The notes under the pieces are model-generated. The model made no database searches, was not told the origin of the DNA, and saw nothing but the letters and a program-made list of their open reading frames with translations. From the NCBI RefSeq assembly GCF_008642275.1, contig NZ_CP029189.1, positions 2,402,001 to 2,466,000 on the forward strand: a DNA stretch of 64,000 nucleotides, given 5' to 3'. This DNA comes from Streptomyces venezuelae. Its GTDB lineage: Bacteria; Actinomycetota; Actinomycetes; Streptomycetales; Streptomycetaceae. Within the stretch, counting starts at the first letter, position 1. Each line of letters opens with the position of its first letter. Positions 34,534 to 42,709 of this stretch are shown one piece after another. Both the position numbers and the translations under genes were made by a program.

Positions 34534-34648
34534 GGGGGTGTCTGGCCGGTCAGGCCGGATCCCCGACCCCGCGCGCCCGGCCTGACCGGCAGGGCGCCCC
34601 CCCGGGGGGCCTGACCGGATTGCCGTCACCCGGCCGTAGACTTCACGG

Positions 34649-36574
34649 GTGGCAGGACGGATCAACGACGACGACGTGAAGGCGGTACGGGACGCGGTCC
34701 CGATCGACGCCGTGGTCTCCGAGTACCTCCAGCTGCGCAACGCGGGCGGCGGCAACCTCAAGGGGCTGTGCCCCTTCCACGACGAGAAGTCCCCTTCCTT
34801 CCAGGTCAGCCCCAGCAAGGGGCTCTACCACTGCTTCGGCTGCCAGGCGGGCGGGGACACCCTCGACTTCGTCATGAAGATCGACCACCTCTCCTTCTCG
34901 GAGGCGGTCGAGCGCCTGGCCGGCCTGGCCGGCATCACCCTGCGGTACGAGGAGGGCGGCTACACCGCCGGCACCAGCGGCCGCGGGGACCGCATCCGGC
35001 TGGTCGAGGCACACAAGGCAGCCGCCCAGTTCTACGTCGACCAGCTGAGCGGCCCCGAGGCCGAGATCGGCCGGAAGTTCCTGGCGGAGCGCGGCTTCGA
35101 CCAGGCCGCGGCCACGCACTTCAGCGTGGGCTACAGCCCCGCCGGGTGGGACCACCTGACCCGCTTCCTGCGCGGCAAGGGCTTCACCGACAAGGAGCTG
35201 ATCACCTCCGGGCTCGCCCAGGACAGCCGCAGCGGCAAGCCGATCGACCGCTTCCGCGGCCGCCTGATGTGGCCGATCCGCGACATCAGCGGTGAGGTGG
35301 TCGGCTTCGGCGCGCGCAAGCTGCGCGACGACGACAACGGCCCGAAGTACCTGAACACCCCCGAGACCGCGATCTACCGCAAGTCCCAGGTGCTCTACGG
35401 CATCGACCTGGCCAAGAAGGAGATCGCGAAGACCTCCCGCGCCGTGGTCGTCGAGGGCTACACGGACGTGATGGCCTGCCACATGGCCGGGGTCACCACC
35501 GCGATCGCGACCTGCGGCACCGCCTTCGGCGGGGACCACATCAAGATCCTGCGCCGGCTGCTGATGGACAACGCCACCGCCGAGGTGATCTTCACCTTCG
35601 ACGGCGACGCGGCGGGCCAGAAGGCCGCCCTGCGGGCCTTCGAGGACGACCAGAAGTTCGCCGCGGAGACCTCGATCACCATCGCCCCCGGCGGGATGGA
35701 CCCCTGCGACCTGCGCCTCGCCCAGGGCGACGCGGCCGTGTCCGGCCTGGTGGAGGCCCGCACACCGCTGTTCGAGTTCGCCCTGCGGCACATCGTGTCC
35801 CGGCACAACCTGGAGAACCCGGCGGGCCGGGCGGCCGCGCTGGCCGAAGCCGCACCGGTCGTCGCGAGCATCAAGGACCTCTCGATCCAGCACGAGTCGG
35901 CGGTCCAGCTGGCGGGCATGCTGGGCATCCTCGACGAGCAGTTCGTGGTCAAGCGGGTCGCGCAGCTGGCCCGCTGGGCCCGCGAGCGCGGCCAGGGCGA
36001 CGGACCGCAGGGCGGCCGCCCCGGCGGGGACCGGGGTCGAGGCCGCCCGTCCCACGAGGCCGCCCCCGCGCCCGTCGCCCCGCCGGCCGGCGGTCCCGCG
36101 CTGAACCTGCGCAGCCCTGCCCACCGCACCGAGCGCGAGCTGCTGAAGCTCGCCCTCCAGCGCCCGGCCCTGGTCTCCCCCGCGTTCGACGCCTACGGGA
36201 TCGACGAGTTCACCGCCCCTCCCTACGCCGCGGTCCGCCAGGCCATCCAGGACGCGGGCGGCGCCTCGCAGGCCGGCGACGACTACCTGGCCCGGGTCCG
36301 CGAGGCCGCCCCGAACGACACCGTCCGCGCGATGGTCACGGAGCTGGCGGTCGAGGCCATCCACGCGAAGACGGTGGACGAGATCTACGCCGGGGTCCAG
36401 CTGGTCCAGGTCCGCCTGCGGGCCGTCGACCGTCGGGTCCTGGAGATCCAGGGCGCCATGACGCGGCTGAGCCCGCAGGCCCCGCCGGAGCAGCACGCGG
36501 CCGTCCAGCAGGAGCTGTGGGTGCTCCAGCAGTACGGCCAGCGGCTGCGCAACCGCGGCGCCGAGGGCCTGTAG
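34649..36574 (+). CDS. dnaG: DNA primase
   Basis: A 641-residue protein with a GTG start at 34649 (AGRINDDDVKAVRDAVPID). The zinc-binding domain has LCPFHDEKSPSF and YHCFGCQAGGD (Cys, His, Cys, Cys). The catalytic TOPRIM part shows SRAVVVEGYTDVMACHMAG (metal Glu) and FTFDGDAAGQKAALRAF (DxD-type Asp residues). Residues 440-490 are a Gly/Arg/Pro-rich linker, and the last 150 residues are the helicase-interacting domain. It makes RNA primers at the replication fork. Length is normal for actinobacteria. Confidence 0.97.
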   Translation: MAGRINDDDVKAVRDAVPIDAVVSEYLQLRNAGGGNLKGLCPFHDEKSPSFQVSPSKGLYHCFGCQAGGDTLDFVMKIDHLSFSEAVERLAGLAGITLRYEEGGYTAGTSGRGDRIRLVEAHKAAAQFYVDQLSGPEAEIGRKFLAERGFDQAAATHFSVGYSPAGWDHLTRFLRGKGFTDKELITSGLAQDSRSGKPIDRFRGRLMWPIRDISGEVVGFGARKLRDDDNGPKYLNTPETAIYRKSQVLYGIDLAKKEIAKTSRAVVVEGYTDVMACHMAGVTTAIATCGTAFGGDHIKILRRLLMDNATAEVIFTFDGDAAGQKAALRAFEDDQKFAAETSITIAPGGMDPCDLRLAQGDAAVSGLVEARTPLFEFALRHIVSRHNLENPAGRAAALAEAAPVVASIKDLSIQHESAVQLAGMLGILDEQFVVKRVAQLARWARERGQGDGPQGGRPGGDRGRGRPSHEAAPAPVAPPAGGPALNLRSPAHRTERELLKLALQRPALVSPAFDAYGIDEFTAPPYAAVRQAIQDAGGASQAGDDYLARVREAAPNDTVRAMVTELAVEAIHAKTVDEIYAGVQLVQVRLRAVDRRVLEIQGAMTRLSPQAPPEQHAAVQQELWVLQQYGQRLRNRGAEGL

Positions 36575-36583
36575 CCGCGGCGC

Positions 36584-37030
36584 TCAGCGGCGCGCGAACC
36601 AGTCGCCGCCGGGTATCTCGGTGCCCGATTCCCGCAGGTCGCGGGCGATCAGCGGGGCCGCCAGATAGACCCAGGCGCGGACCGTGGTGCCGTCGGGGCG
36701 CAGGGCCGGACGGGCGATCCGGTCGTAGACGTTCCCCGGGCGGCCCGGGCCGCCGTACTCCTCCAGCTGGTCCAGGGCGGCGAGCAGGCTCCCGTAGGCG
36801 CCCGGCGCCGCCGTGATCAGCTCGCCGACGACCGCCGTACCGGGACGGTGGACCGCGTACGGATATCCCGGGCCGTCGTAGAGCGCCGCGTCGGGGAGGA
36901 TCGCCGGCTCCTCGGATGCCGTGCGGCCGCGCAGGAAGAGGTCGTGGTTGACCTCGCCCGGACGCAGGGTCCCGTAGACGAAGAAGGGGAGCGGATCGCT
37001 CGGGTCCGGTAGCCGTTCGACCGATGTCAC
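36584..37030 (-). CDS. Gamma-glutamylcyclotransferase-like (GGCT/AIG2) protein
   Basis: A 148-residue protein. GTG 37030 is chosen for the GGGAGG just before it. The GGCT fold start is FFVYGTLRPGEVNHDLF, with the Y-G-T-L signature. The expected acidic catalytic residue lies in LDQLEEYGGPGRPGNVYDRI (Glu before the Tyr). It may act on gamma-glutamyl amines or simply be an AIG2-like protein; substrates are unknown. It converges on dnaG, with stops 10 bp apart. Confidence 0.87.
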   Translation of the reverse strand: MTSVERLPDPSDPLPFFVYGTLRPGEVNHDLFLRGRTASEEPAILPDAALYDGPGYPYAVHRPGTAVVGELITAAPGAYGSLLAALDQLEEYGGPGRPGNVYDRIARPALRPDGTTVRAWVYLAAPLIARDLRESGTEIPGGDWFARR

Positions 37031-37277
37031 GGGCCCTCCCTGGGGTGCGGCGTGGCGGTGCGCGGGCCGGGCCGCGATCCCGGCCGTCGCGCGCTCCACC
37101 ACCGTACGCACCGCTGGTGCACGACCGTGCGGGCGGTCGGCGTCACCCGGACGGCGCGGGGCGCTCCGATGACCGCAGCCCTCTCGTTGACCTGGGAAGA
37201 CGTCTCGCGGGCAGGCTCCGGAACGGCATACCTGACGGAACATCAGCAGGCGCGCGGCGGGCGGTCCGGGTTTCCTC

Positions 37278-37299
37278 GGAGACACGACCCCGTGTCTCC
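37278..37299 (+). promoter_or_regulatory. 5'-UTR hairpin next to the ribosome site of the secreted protein gene
   Basis: GGAGACACG (37278-37286) and CGTGTCTCC (37291-37299) form a perfect 9-bp stem with loop ACCC. The AGGAGAG ribosome site begins at the next base (37300), and the ATG is at 37312. Such a stem could protect the mRNA 5' end or tune initiation; it holds no ribosome site itself. In the rest of the 281-bp gap (37031-37311) I see no gene. Confidence 0.55.
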
Positions 37300-37311
37300 A
37301 GGAGAGTCCCC

Positions 37312-37854
37312 ATGCGCCGACGTACCGCACACCTGCTGACCGCGACCGCGCTGACCGCCGCCGCGTTCGCCGGGCCGGTCGCCGGCGCGGTGGCCGCCGC
37401 GGACCTCGGCATGGTGGGCTTCGCCCCCGGGGACTTCGCCGCGCTGGAGGTGTGGCCCAAGTCCGCCGCCCCCGGCGCCACCGTGACCGTGAACACATCC
37501 GCCTGCGGCAGCGGCGGCCACGCGGACGGCGACGCCACCACGGTCGGCGGCGGCCGGTTCAAGCTGGTCCCGGGGACCCACAAGGAGGTGGTCGTGGGGC
37601 AGTTCCAGATCGCCCTCGGCACCCGCGGCGGCACCTACGGCATCGGTGCCACCTGCGCGAACGGCAAGTTCGCCACCGGCAACCTGATCGTCACCGAGCG
37701 CGGCCCGCAGGGCCACGTCAACACCGGGGTGGGCGGTGGCACGACCACCACCACCGACCCCGCCAAGATCGCGGCGGGGGCGGCCGTACTGGCCGCTGCC
37801 GCCGTCGGCGGTACCTGGCTCCTGCGTCGCCGGGCGAGCGGCACGCGGAGCTGA
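37312..37854 (+). CDS. Secreted, C-terminally anchored protein next to a class F sortase
   Basis: A 180-residue protein. A signal peptide covers residues 1-29 (LLTATALTAAAFAGPVAGAVAAA). The mature part is a beta-rich domain (APGDFAALEVWPKSAAPGATVTVNTSACGSGGHADGD is condensed here to its first and last parts) with two Cys residues, SACGSGG and GATCANGK, likely disulfide-bonded. A Thr run and one membrane helix (AAGAAVLAAAAVGGTWLL) end in RRRAS. No LPxTG or LAxTG motif precedes the helix, so anchoring is by the helix. The gene lies 129 bp before the sortase. Confidence 0.8.
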   Translation: MRRRTAHLLTATALTAAAFAGPVAGAVAAADLGMVGFAPGDFAALEVWPKSAAPGATVTVNTSACGSGGHADGDATTVGGGRFKLVPGTHKEVVVGQFQIALGTRGGTYGIGATCANGKFATGNLIVTERGPQGHVNTGVGGGTTTTTDPAKIAAGAAVLAAAAVGGTWLLRRRASGTRS

Positions 37855-37983
37855 CGGACGCCCACCGCGGCTCCGGCCGCGGTCCGACCGGTACCGTCCC
37901 CCGTCGCCCGCCCCGCGAGGTCCCCCCGTTCGCGGGGCCGGGCGACGGCCATTCACCCCGAAACGGAAGCCGAGGGGGTACGC

Positions 37984-38712
37984 ATGGGTGGCGATTTCGG
38001 TGGCGCGAGGGGCCGCGACCGGCAGCCCCGGCCCGCCGACGGAGACCGCCCCGGATCCGGAGCAAGGCCCGGGCGAGCGGCGGGCCGGACCTTCCGCACC
38101 CCCACCGCCCGCCACGGCGGACTCGTCGCGCTCGCCGCCTGCGTCGGCATCTGGCTCGTGACCAGCGGTTCGCGTGAACCCGTCGGACCTCCGCTGCCCT
38201 CCCCCGCCGAGTCGCTGACCGCCGCGGGCGTGGTGGGCCCGGGGATCGCCCCGCTCCCCGGTTCCCCGCCGGCCCGGATCCGGATCCCCTCCATCCGGGT
38301 CGACGCCCCGCTGACCGGGCTCGGACTCGACGCGCGCGGCAGCCTCGAAGTCCCGCCGCCGGACCGGCGCGACCTGGCCGGCTGGTACCGCGACGGCACC
38401 ACCCCCGGCGCCACCGGCACCGCCGTCATCGCCGGACACGTGGACGACGCCGCCGGGCCGGGGGTCTTCTACCACCTGGGCGCCCTGCGCCGCGGGGCCG
38501 CCATCGAGATTCCGCGCGCGGACGGCCGTACCGCGGTGTTCACGGTGCACGCGGTCGAGGTGTACGACGCCAAGGCCTTCCCCGACACCCGCGTGTACGG
38601 GCCTTCGGCGCGCGCCGAGCTACGGGTGATCACCTGCGGCGGCGGCTTCTCGCCGCGCACGGGCTACCGCGGCAACGTGGTCGTCTTCGCACACCTCACG
38701 GGGACGTACTGA
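37984..38712 (+). CDS. Class F sortase
   Basis: A 242-residue protein from ATG 37984, with GAGGGGG as ribosome site. After a basic cytoplasmic N-terminus there is one helix (GGLVALAACVGIWLVTSG). The sortase barrel spans 95-242: ARIRIPSIRVDAPLTG, the catalytic His in VIAGHVDDAAGPG, the catalytic Cys in LRVITCGGGFS and the Arg in TGYRGNVVVFA. The short LGALRRGAAIEI loop and overall size fit class F, common in actinobacteria. It would transpeptidate a surface protein. The neighbour lacks a classical sorting motif, so the substrate is probably elsewhere. Confidence 0.9.
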   Translation: MGGDFGGARGRDRQPRPADGDRPGSGARPGRAAGRTFRTPTARHGGLVALAACVGIWLVTSGSREPVGPPLPSPAESLTAAGVVGPGIAPLPGSPPARIRIPSIRVDAPLTGLGLDARGSLEVPPPDRRDLAGWYRDGTTPGATGTAVIAGHVDDAAGPGVFYHLGALRRGAAIEIPRADGRTAVFTVHAVEVYDAKAFPDTRVYGPSARAELRVITCGGGFSPRTGYRGNVVVFAHLTGTY

Positions 38713-38740
38713 GCCGCGCCGGCGGGTGCGCCCCGGCGGG

Positions 38741-39517
38741 TCAGCCCCACTGTTCGAGGCCGAGCTTGACCACGAGCGCACCCACCACCGTCAGCAGCAC
38801 GCCCCGGACGAAGCCGCTGCCCTTCTTGAGCGCCATACGCGCGCCGACCATGCCGCCGGCCAGGTTGAACACCGCCATCAGCGCGGCCAGCTGCCACAGC
38901 ACCATGCCCTGGTAGGCGAACATCACGAGCGCCCCTGCGTTGGTGCAGCAGTTCACGATCTTGGCGGTGGCCGAGGCGGTGACCAGGTCGAGGTGGAGCA
39001 GCGCGGTGAGGGCGAGCACCAGGAAGGTGCCGGTGCCGGGCCCGATGAGGCCGTCGTAGAAGCCGATGCCCAGGCCCGCGAGCCCGATGGCGAGGAGCAC
39101 CCGCCGCCTGCTGACGGGCGCGGTCGAGGGGGCGGTGCCGAAACCCGGCTTGAAGATCACGACGCCCGCGACGATCACGAGCACCACCATGATCAGCGGA
39201 CGGAGGGCGTCCTTGCTGATGCCGCCCGCGAGCGCGGCACCGCCCATCGAGCCGGCGAGCGCGGCCAGGCCGATGCGGACGGCCAGCTTCACGTCGACCG
39301 GGGCCTTGCGGACGTAGGTCACGGCCGCACCGGCGGTGCCGACGATGGCCACGGCCTTGTTGGTCCCGAGGACGGTTGCGGGGTGGGCGTTCGGCAGACC
39401 GAGGAGGAGCGCGGGCAGGAGCAGCAGGCCGCCGCCGCCCACCACCGCGTCGATCCAGCCGGCCGCGGCCGCGGCCACGCACAGGACGATGATCATCGTC
39501 GTTGATATGTCAGGCAC
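38741..39517 (-). CDS. TSUP/TauE-SafE family membrane transporter
   Basis: A 258-residue protein with about eight hydrophobic helices. The family motif AAAAAGWIDAVVGGGGLLLLPALLL lies in helix 1 (Gly-rich re-entrant loop) and repeats in weaker form as GLGIGFYDGLIGPGTGTFLVLAL in helix 5, showing the known internal duplication. TSUP proteins export sulfite, sulfoacetate or related organosulfur anions. No sulfur gene lies beside it, so the substrate is unknown. Confidence 0.9.
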   Translation of the reverse strand: MPDISTTMIIVLCVAAAAAGWIDAVVGGGGLLLLPALLLGLPNAHPATVLGTNKAVAIVGTAGAAVTYVRKAPVDVKLAVRIGLAALAGSMGGAALAGGISKDALRPLIMVVLVIVAGVVIFKPGFGTAPSTAPVSRRRVLLAIGLAGLGIGFYDGLIGPGTGTFLVLALTALLHLDLVTASATAKIVNCCTNAGALVMFAYQGMVLWQLAALMAVFNLAGGMVGARMALKKGSGFVRGVLLTVVGALVVKLGLEQWG

Positions 39518-39553
39518 GGCTCGACCCTATGGAGCAGTTGGGTGCAGCGACCA

Positions 39554-39838
39554 TCAATCTCCGGAAAGTTGTGCAAAGGTTGAGGTTCGGCCCGCCGGCA
39601 CGCGGTCGGGGGCCACCGGAGCCGCCGGGTCCACGGCCGCCGTCAGCACGGTCGCGGCCAGCACGCTGGCCGCTCCCAGCCCCGCCGCCAGCCGCCGCGC
39701 GGGCGGTACGGAGGTCAGCGCGGCGAGCGCGGCCCGTACCGGCGAGGGGCGGCGCGGCTTGCGGTGCCGGGCCACGGCAGCGGCGGGACCGGTGGTGCCG
39801 ACGGGTACGGAGAGGGCGATGTGCAGCGGGTGACGCAT
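39554..39838 (-). CDS. Small single-helix membrane protein upstream of the TSUP gene
   Basis: A 94-residue protein from ATG 39838; GAGGAG lies 11 bases upstream. It has a basic middle (RHRKPRRPSPVR), then one membrane helix (LAAGLGAASVLAATVLTAAV), and a short Pro/Ala tail outside. It has no known domain. It follows the ferric-reductase-like gene on the same strand, with a tandem repeat in the gap. Coding potential is fair but not certain. Confidence 0.5.
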   Translation of the reverse strand: MRHPLHIALSVPVGTTGPAAAVARHRKPRRPSPVRAALAALTSVPPARRLAAGLGAASVLAATVLTAAVDPAAPVAPDRVPAGRTSTFAQLSGD

Positions 39839-39872
39839 GGGGCGGTGACTCCTCGGAGAACACGGGGGACAG

Positions 39873-39935
39873 GGACAGCACGGGCAGCGCGGACAGCACG
39901 GACAGCACGGGCAGCACGGGCAGCACGGACAGCGC
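39873..39935. repeat. Seven tandem 9-bp units (GGrCAGCrC) between two genes
   Basis: Seven contiguous 9-base units, GGACAGCAC with G/A exchanges at positions 3 and 8, in the 124-bp gap between the ferric-reductase-like gene and the small membrane protein gene. The array is non-coding as annotated. It would be part of a shared transcript on the minus strand. Confidence 0.92.
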
Positions 39936-39962
39936 GGCCGGTGCGCGCAGTGGGCACGCCGC

Positions 39963-41258
39963 TCAGAAGCTGAAGCACTCCGAATGGATGCGCCCGGCCG
40001 GCACCCCGGCCCGCAACAGCGCGGTTCTGGTCGCCTCGGCCATCCCCGGCGGCCCGCACAGGTACACGTCGTGCTCGGCCAGCCCGGGCACCCGCGCGGC
40101 CAGCGCCTGCGGGGCCAGCGGGTCGTAGGCCGCACCGGACGGCCCGAGCAGGTAGTGCAGACCGGCCTGCCGCCCGGCGGCGATGGCCTCCAGCTCGGCC
40201 CGCAGCACGAGGTGCTCCTCGGCCCCGGCCCGGTAGAGCAGCGTGATGTCCCCGGGCCCCCCGGGCAGCGTCTCGAACAGGGCCCGCATCGGGGTGATCC
40301 CGACCCCGCCCGCGATCAGCAGCACCTTGGGCCTGGTCCGCCGGGCGGCGGTGAGCGCGCCGAACGGCCCGGTGGCCAGCACCCGCGTCCCGGGTCGCAG
40401 CCGGCGGATCCGGCGGGAGTGACCGCCGAGCCCCTTCACGGTGATCCGCAGGGCGTTCCCGCGGACGGGCGCGGACAGCGAGAACGGCAGGGCCGTGTGC
40501 CACAGCCGCCGCTGGAGGAACCGCCAGCGCAGGAACTGGCCCGGCTCCGCACGAAGTTCCGCCAGGTGCTGCCCGTACATGACGACGGAGACCACCCCGG
40601 GTCCCTCGACCCGGACGTCCGCGACCCGCAGCCCGTGCCGCAGCGCCTGCCGTACGGGCACCACGGCGCGGTACCAGACCAGCAGGACGGCGACCACGGT
40701 GTGGGCGAGCGTCCAGAACCAGGCGCCCGCGGCCAGATCGGGCCCGGCGAGCTGGTGCCCGAAGGCGAGGGCGGTGGCGAGGTAGACCAGCAGGTGCACC
40801 CCGCGCCAGGTTTCGTGCGGCACCCGGCGGCGTACCGCCCGGGCGGAGGTCACGCCGACCGCGGCCAGGAGGACGGTCCCGGCCACGGCGGCGGCGAGCG
40901 CGGGGTAACGGAGCAGCTCCGAGACGGCGGAGACCACGTCGATTCCCTCGTGCACGGCGTATCCGAGCAGGGCGAAGAGCCCGTGCCCGAAGACGAGCAG
41001 CAGGACGTAGCGGCCGCCGGACGCGTGCCAGCGGGCGAGCCGGTCGGCACCGACCCCGTGCTCGACGGCGGGCACCCGGGCCATCAGGAACAGCAGCACC
41101 AGCACCCCGTACCCGGCGAGCAGACCGGACAGGTGCGCGGCGGTGGCGAACAGCGCGTCGGGCCGGGCCGAGGGCCGCACCTGCGCCGCCCAGAGCAGGG
41201 TCACCACCCCTGCACCGCCCAGCATCCCGCCCCTCACCCGCACCACCGCATTCCGCAT
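39963..41258 (-). CDS. Ferric-reductase-like transmembrane flavoprotein (FAD/NAD(P)H oxidoreductase)
   Basis: A 431-residue protein from ATG 41258 (a GTG 9 bp upstream is also possible). About six membrane helices lie at residues 10-205. His residues inside or near them (LLVFGHGLF, GYAVHEG, WRGVHLLVY, LAFGHQLAG) are candidate heme ligands. The soluble part carries an FAD motif (TALPFSLSAPV), a flavodoxin-reductase barrel and NAD-binding LIAGGVGITPMRAL and VYLCGPPGM. It would move electrons from cytosolic NAD(P)H through the membrane to ferric iron or another acceptor. It is divergent from the nitrite reductase operon. Confidence 0.88.
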   Translation of the reverse strand: MRNAVVRVRGGMLGGAGVVTLLWAAQVRPSARPDALFATAAHLSGLLAGYGVLVLLFLMARVPAVEHGVGADRLARWHASGGRYVLLLVFGHGLFALLGYAVHEGIDVVSAVSELLRYPALAAAVAGTVLLAAVGVTSARAVRRRVPHETWRGVHLLVYLATALAFGHQLAGPDLAAGAWFWTLAHTVVAVLLVWYRAVVPVRQALRHGLRVADVRVEGPGVVSVVMYGQHLAELRAEPGQFLRWRFLQRRLWHTALPFSLSAPVRGNALRITVKGLGGHSRRIRRLRPGTRVLATGPFGALTAARRTRPKVLLIAGGVGITPMRALFETLPGGPGDITLLYRAGAEEHLVLRAELEAIAAGRQAGLHYLLGPSGAAYDPLAPQALAARVPGLAEHDVYLCGPPGMAEATRTALLRAGVPAGRIHSECFSF

Positions 41259-41355
41259 ACGGATCACGCTAAGGCCGCAGGTGGCAGCCCTGACGACCCT
41301 TAAGGCGGCCTTGAGGGAGGCCTCACCGACCCTTAACCCGTGCGCTGAGGCCGGC

Positions 41356-41393
41356 GTTCCGTCCGGGTAACAGAGGCGATGCCGTGGGGAAAC
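41356..41393 (+). promoter_or_regulatory. GlnR-like operator upstream of the nitrite reductase operon
   Basis: Four half-sites at exact 11-bp periodicity: GTTCC (41356), GTAAC (41367), GATGC (41378) and GAAAC (41389). GTAAC and GAAAC are perfect GlnR a and b half-sites; the other two are weak. The box ends 22 bp before the ATG at 41416. GlnR control of nirBD is established in S. coelicolor, so the call combines pattern and precedent. Confidence 0.65.
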
Positions 41394-41415
41394 AGCGGCC
41401 GCGCACGCTCGTGGC

Positions 41416-42708
41416 ATGACCTCGGAACAGCGTGTGGTGGTGATCGGCGGCGGCCTCGCGGGCCTGCGGCTCGCGCAGCGGCTCGGCCCGGCCGCGGCGG
41501 TGACCGTCCTCGGCGAGGAGACCCACGTGCCGTACAACCGGGTCCTGCTCGCCGAGGTCCTGGCGGGCCGGTACGCCCCCGAGGTGACGGCCCTCCCGGC
41601 ACCCGGCCCGGCGCTGCGGCGCGGGGTCCGGGCGGTGCGCCTGGACCGCGACGAGCGGGCCGTGCACTGCGACGACGGCACGGTGGCCCGGTACGACACG
41701 CTGGTCCTGGCCACCGGTTCGAACGCGGTGCTCCCGCCGCTGCGCGGACTGTTCGAGCCGGAGGGGCGGGACCTCCCGGACGGGGTGCACGCCTTCCGCA
41801 CGATGGACGACTGCCTGGCGCTCTCCGCGGCCGTGCGGCCCGGGGTCCGCGTGGTGGTGATCGGCGGGGGCCTGCTGGGCGTCTCGGCGGCGCGGGCGCT
41901 GGCCGCACGGGGGGCGCAGGTGGTCCTCGCCCAGCAGGGCGAGCGGCTGATGGAGCGCCAACTGGACGCGGACGCCTCCGTCCTGCTGCACGCGCACCTG
42001 ACCGAGCTCGGGGTGGAGATCCACACGGAATGCCGGGTCCGCGGCGTGCTCACATCTGCCGCGCCGCGAAATCCAGCCCCTCCGGCGTTTGAGGAGCGGG
42101 GTCCGGGGCGGAGCCCCGGCAGCGGCGGCGCGCGGGCGCAGCGCGAGGTCACCGGGGTCGAACTCGCCGACGGCTACCGCCTCGACGCCGACCTCGTCGT
42201 GCTCGCCTGCGGCGTCCGCCCCCGTACCGGCCTCGCCCGGGCCGCCGGCCTGGAGGTCCGCACCGGCATCCTGGTCGACGACCACCTGCGCACCGGCGAT
42301 CCCCGCGTCCATGCCATCGGCGACTGCGCCGAACACGCCGGCCAGGTGTACGGCCTCGCGGGCGCCGCCCTGGAGCAGGCCGACACCCTGGCCGCGCTGC
42401 TCACCGGTGATCCCGCGCGGTACACCGGCACCCGCGCCCTCACCCGCCTCACCCTCAGCACCGACGGGGACCGCTCCCTCGATCTCGCCGCGTTCGGCGA
42501 GACCACCCCCCTCCCCGGCGACGACGTGGTGCGCCTCGCCGACGCCACCCGCCGCACCTACCGCAAGGTCGTCCTGCGGGGCGACCGCCTCGTCGGCGGC
42601 GTACTGCTGGGCGAGCTCTCCACCGTGGGGGCCCTGGCCCGCACCTGGGAGGGCGAGGAACCACCGCACGACCTGTTCCACCTGCTCACCGACGACGGAG
42701 GCCACTGA
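41416..42708 (+). CDS. NAD(P)/FAD oxidoreductase of the nitrite reductase operon, with in-frame repeat insertion
   Basis: A 430-residue NirB-N-terminal-like flavoprotein. FAD motif VVVIGGGLAGLRLAQRLG at the start, then VPYNRVLLAEVLAG, LVLATGSNAVLPPL and the NAD motif VVVIGGGLLGVSAARALAARGAQ. HAIGDCAEHAGQVYGLA is the second FAD contact, and the Rubredoxin_binding-type C-terminus closes it. Residues about 216-241 (NPAPPAFEERGPGR and a Ser/Gly tail) break the alignment between TECRVRGVLTS and REVTGVELADG. They are encoded by a mobile-type repeat. It likely feeds electrons to NirB. The ATG of nirB follows 2 bp after its stop. Confidence 0.88.
   Translation: MTSEQRVVVIGGGLAGLRLAQRLGPAAAVTVLGEETHVPYNRVLLAEVLAGRYAPEVTALPAPGPALRRGVRAVRLDRDERAVHCDDGTVARYDTLVLATGSNAVLPPLRGLFEPEGRDLPDGVHAFRTMDDCLALSAAVRPGVRVVVIGGGLLGVSAARALAARGAQVVLAQQGERLMERQLDADASVLLHAHLTELGVEIHTECRVRGVLTSAAPRNPAPPAFEERGPGRSPGSGGARAQREVTGVELADGYRLDADLVVLACGVRPRTGLARAAGLEVRTGILVDDHLRTGDPRVHAIGDCAEHAGQVYGLAGAALEQADTLAALLTGDPARYTGTRALTRLTLSTDGDRSLDLAAFGETTPLPGDDVVRLADATRRTYRKVVLRGDRLVGGVLLGELSTVGALARTWEGEEPPHDLFHLLTDDGGH
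42073..42119 (+). repeat. GC-rich repeat unit inserted in frame in a coding sequence
   Basis: CCAGCCCCTCCGGCGTTTGAGGAGCGGGG followed by TCCGGGGCGGAGCCCCGG; this matches the core of the 53-bp array at 47570-47781. Such units usually lie between genes in Streptomyces. Here the unit is translated as an extra Pro/Glu/Arg/Gly loop, without shifting the frame. Confidence 0.88.
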
Positions 42709-42709
42709 C

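Noticed and set aside
34361..34585. Short ORFs starting MSAK on both strands in the 180-bp element
   Set aside because: They arise from the palindrome; both strands give similar Arg-rich peptides, with no ribosome site or known domain.
37312..37854. LPxTG-type sortase substrate
   Set aside because: No LPxTG or LAxTG motif precedes the C-terminal helix, so it was called only as a membrane-anchored secreted protein.
37984..38712. Class E sortase
   Set aside because: The short length, single N-terminal helix and absence of a Tyr-rich substrate motif partner fit class F better.
39518..39553. Extension of the small membrane protein into the TSUP gene region
   Set aside because: It ends at 39554, and the two stops/starts are separate; no fusion.
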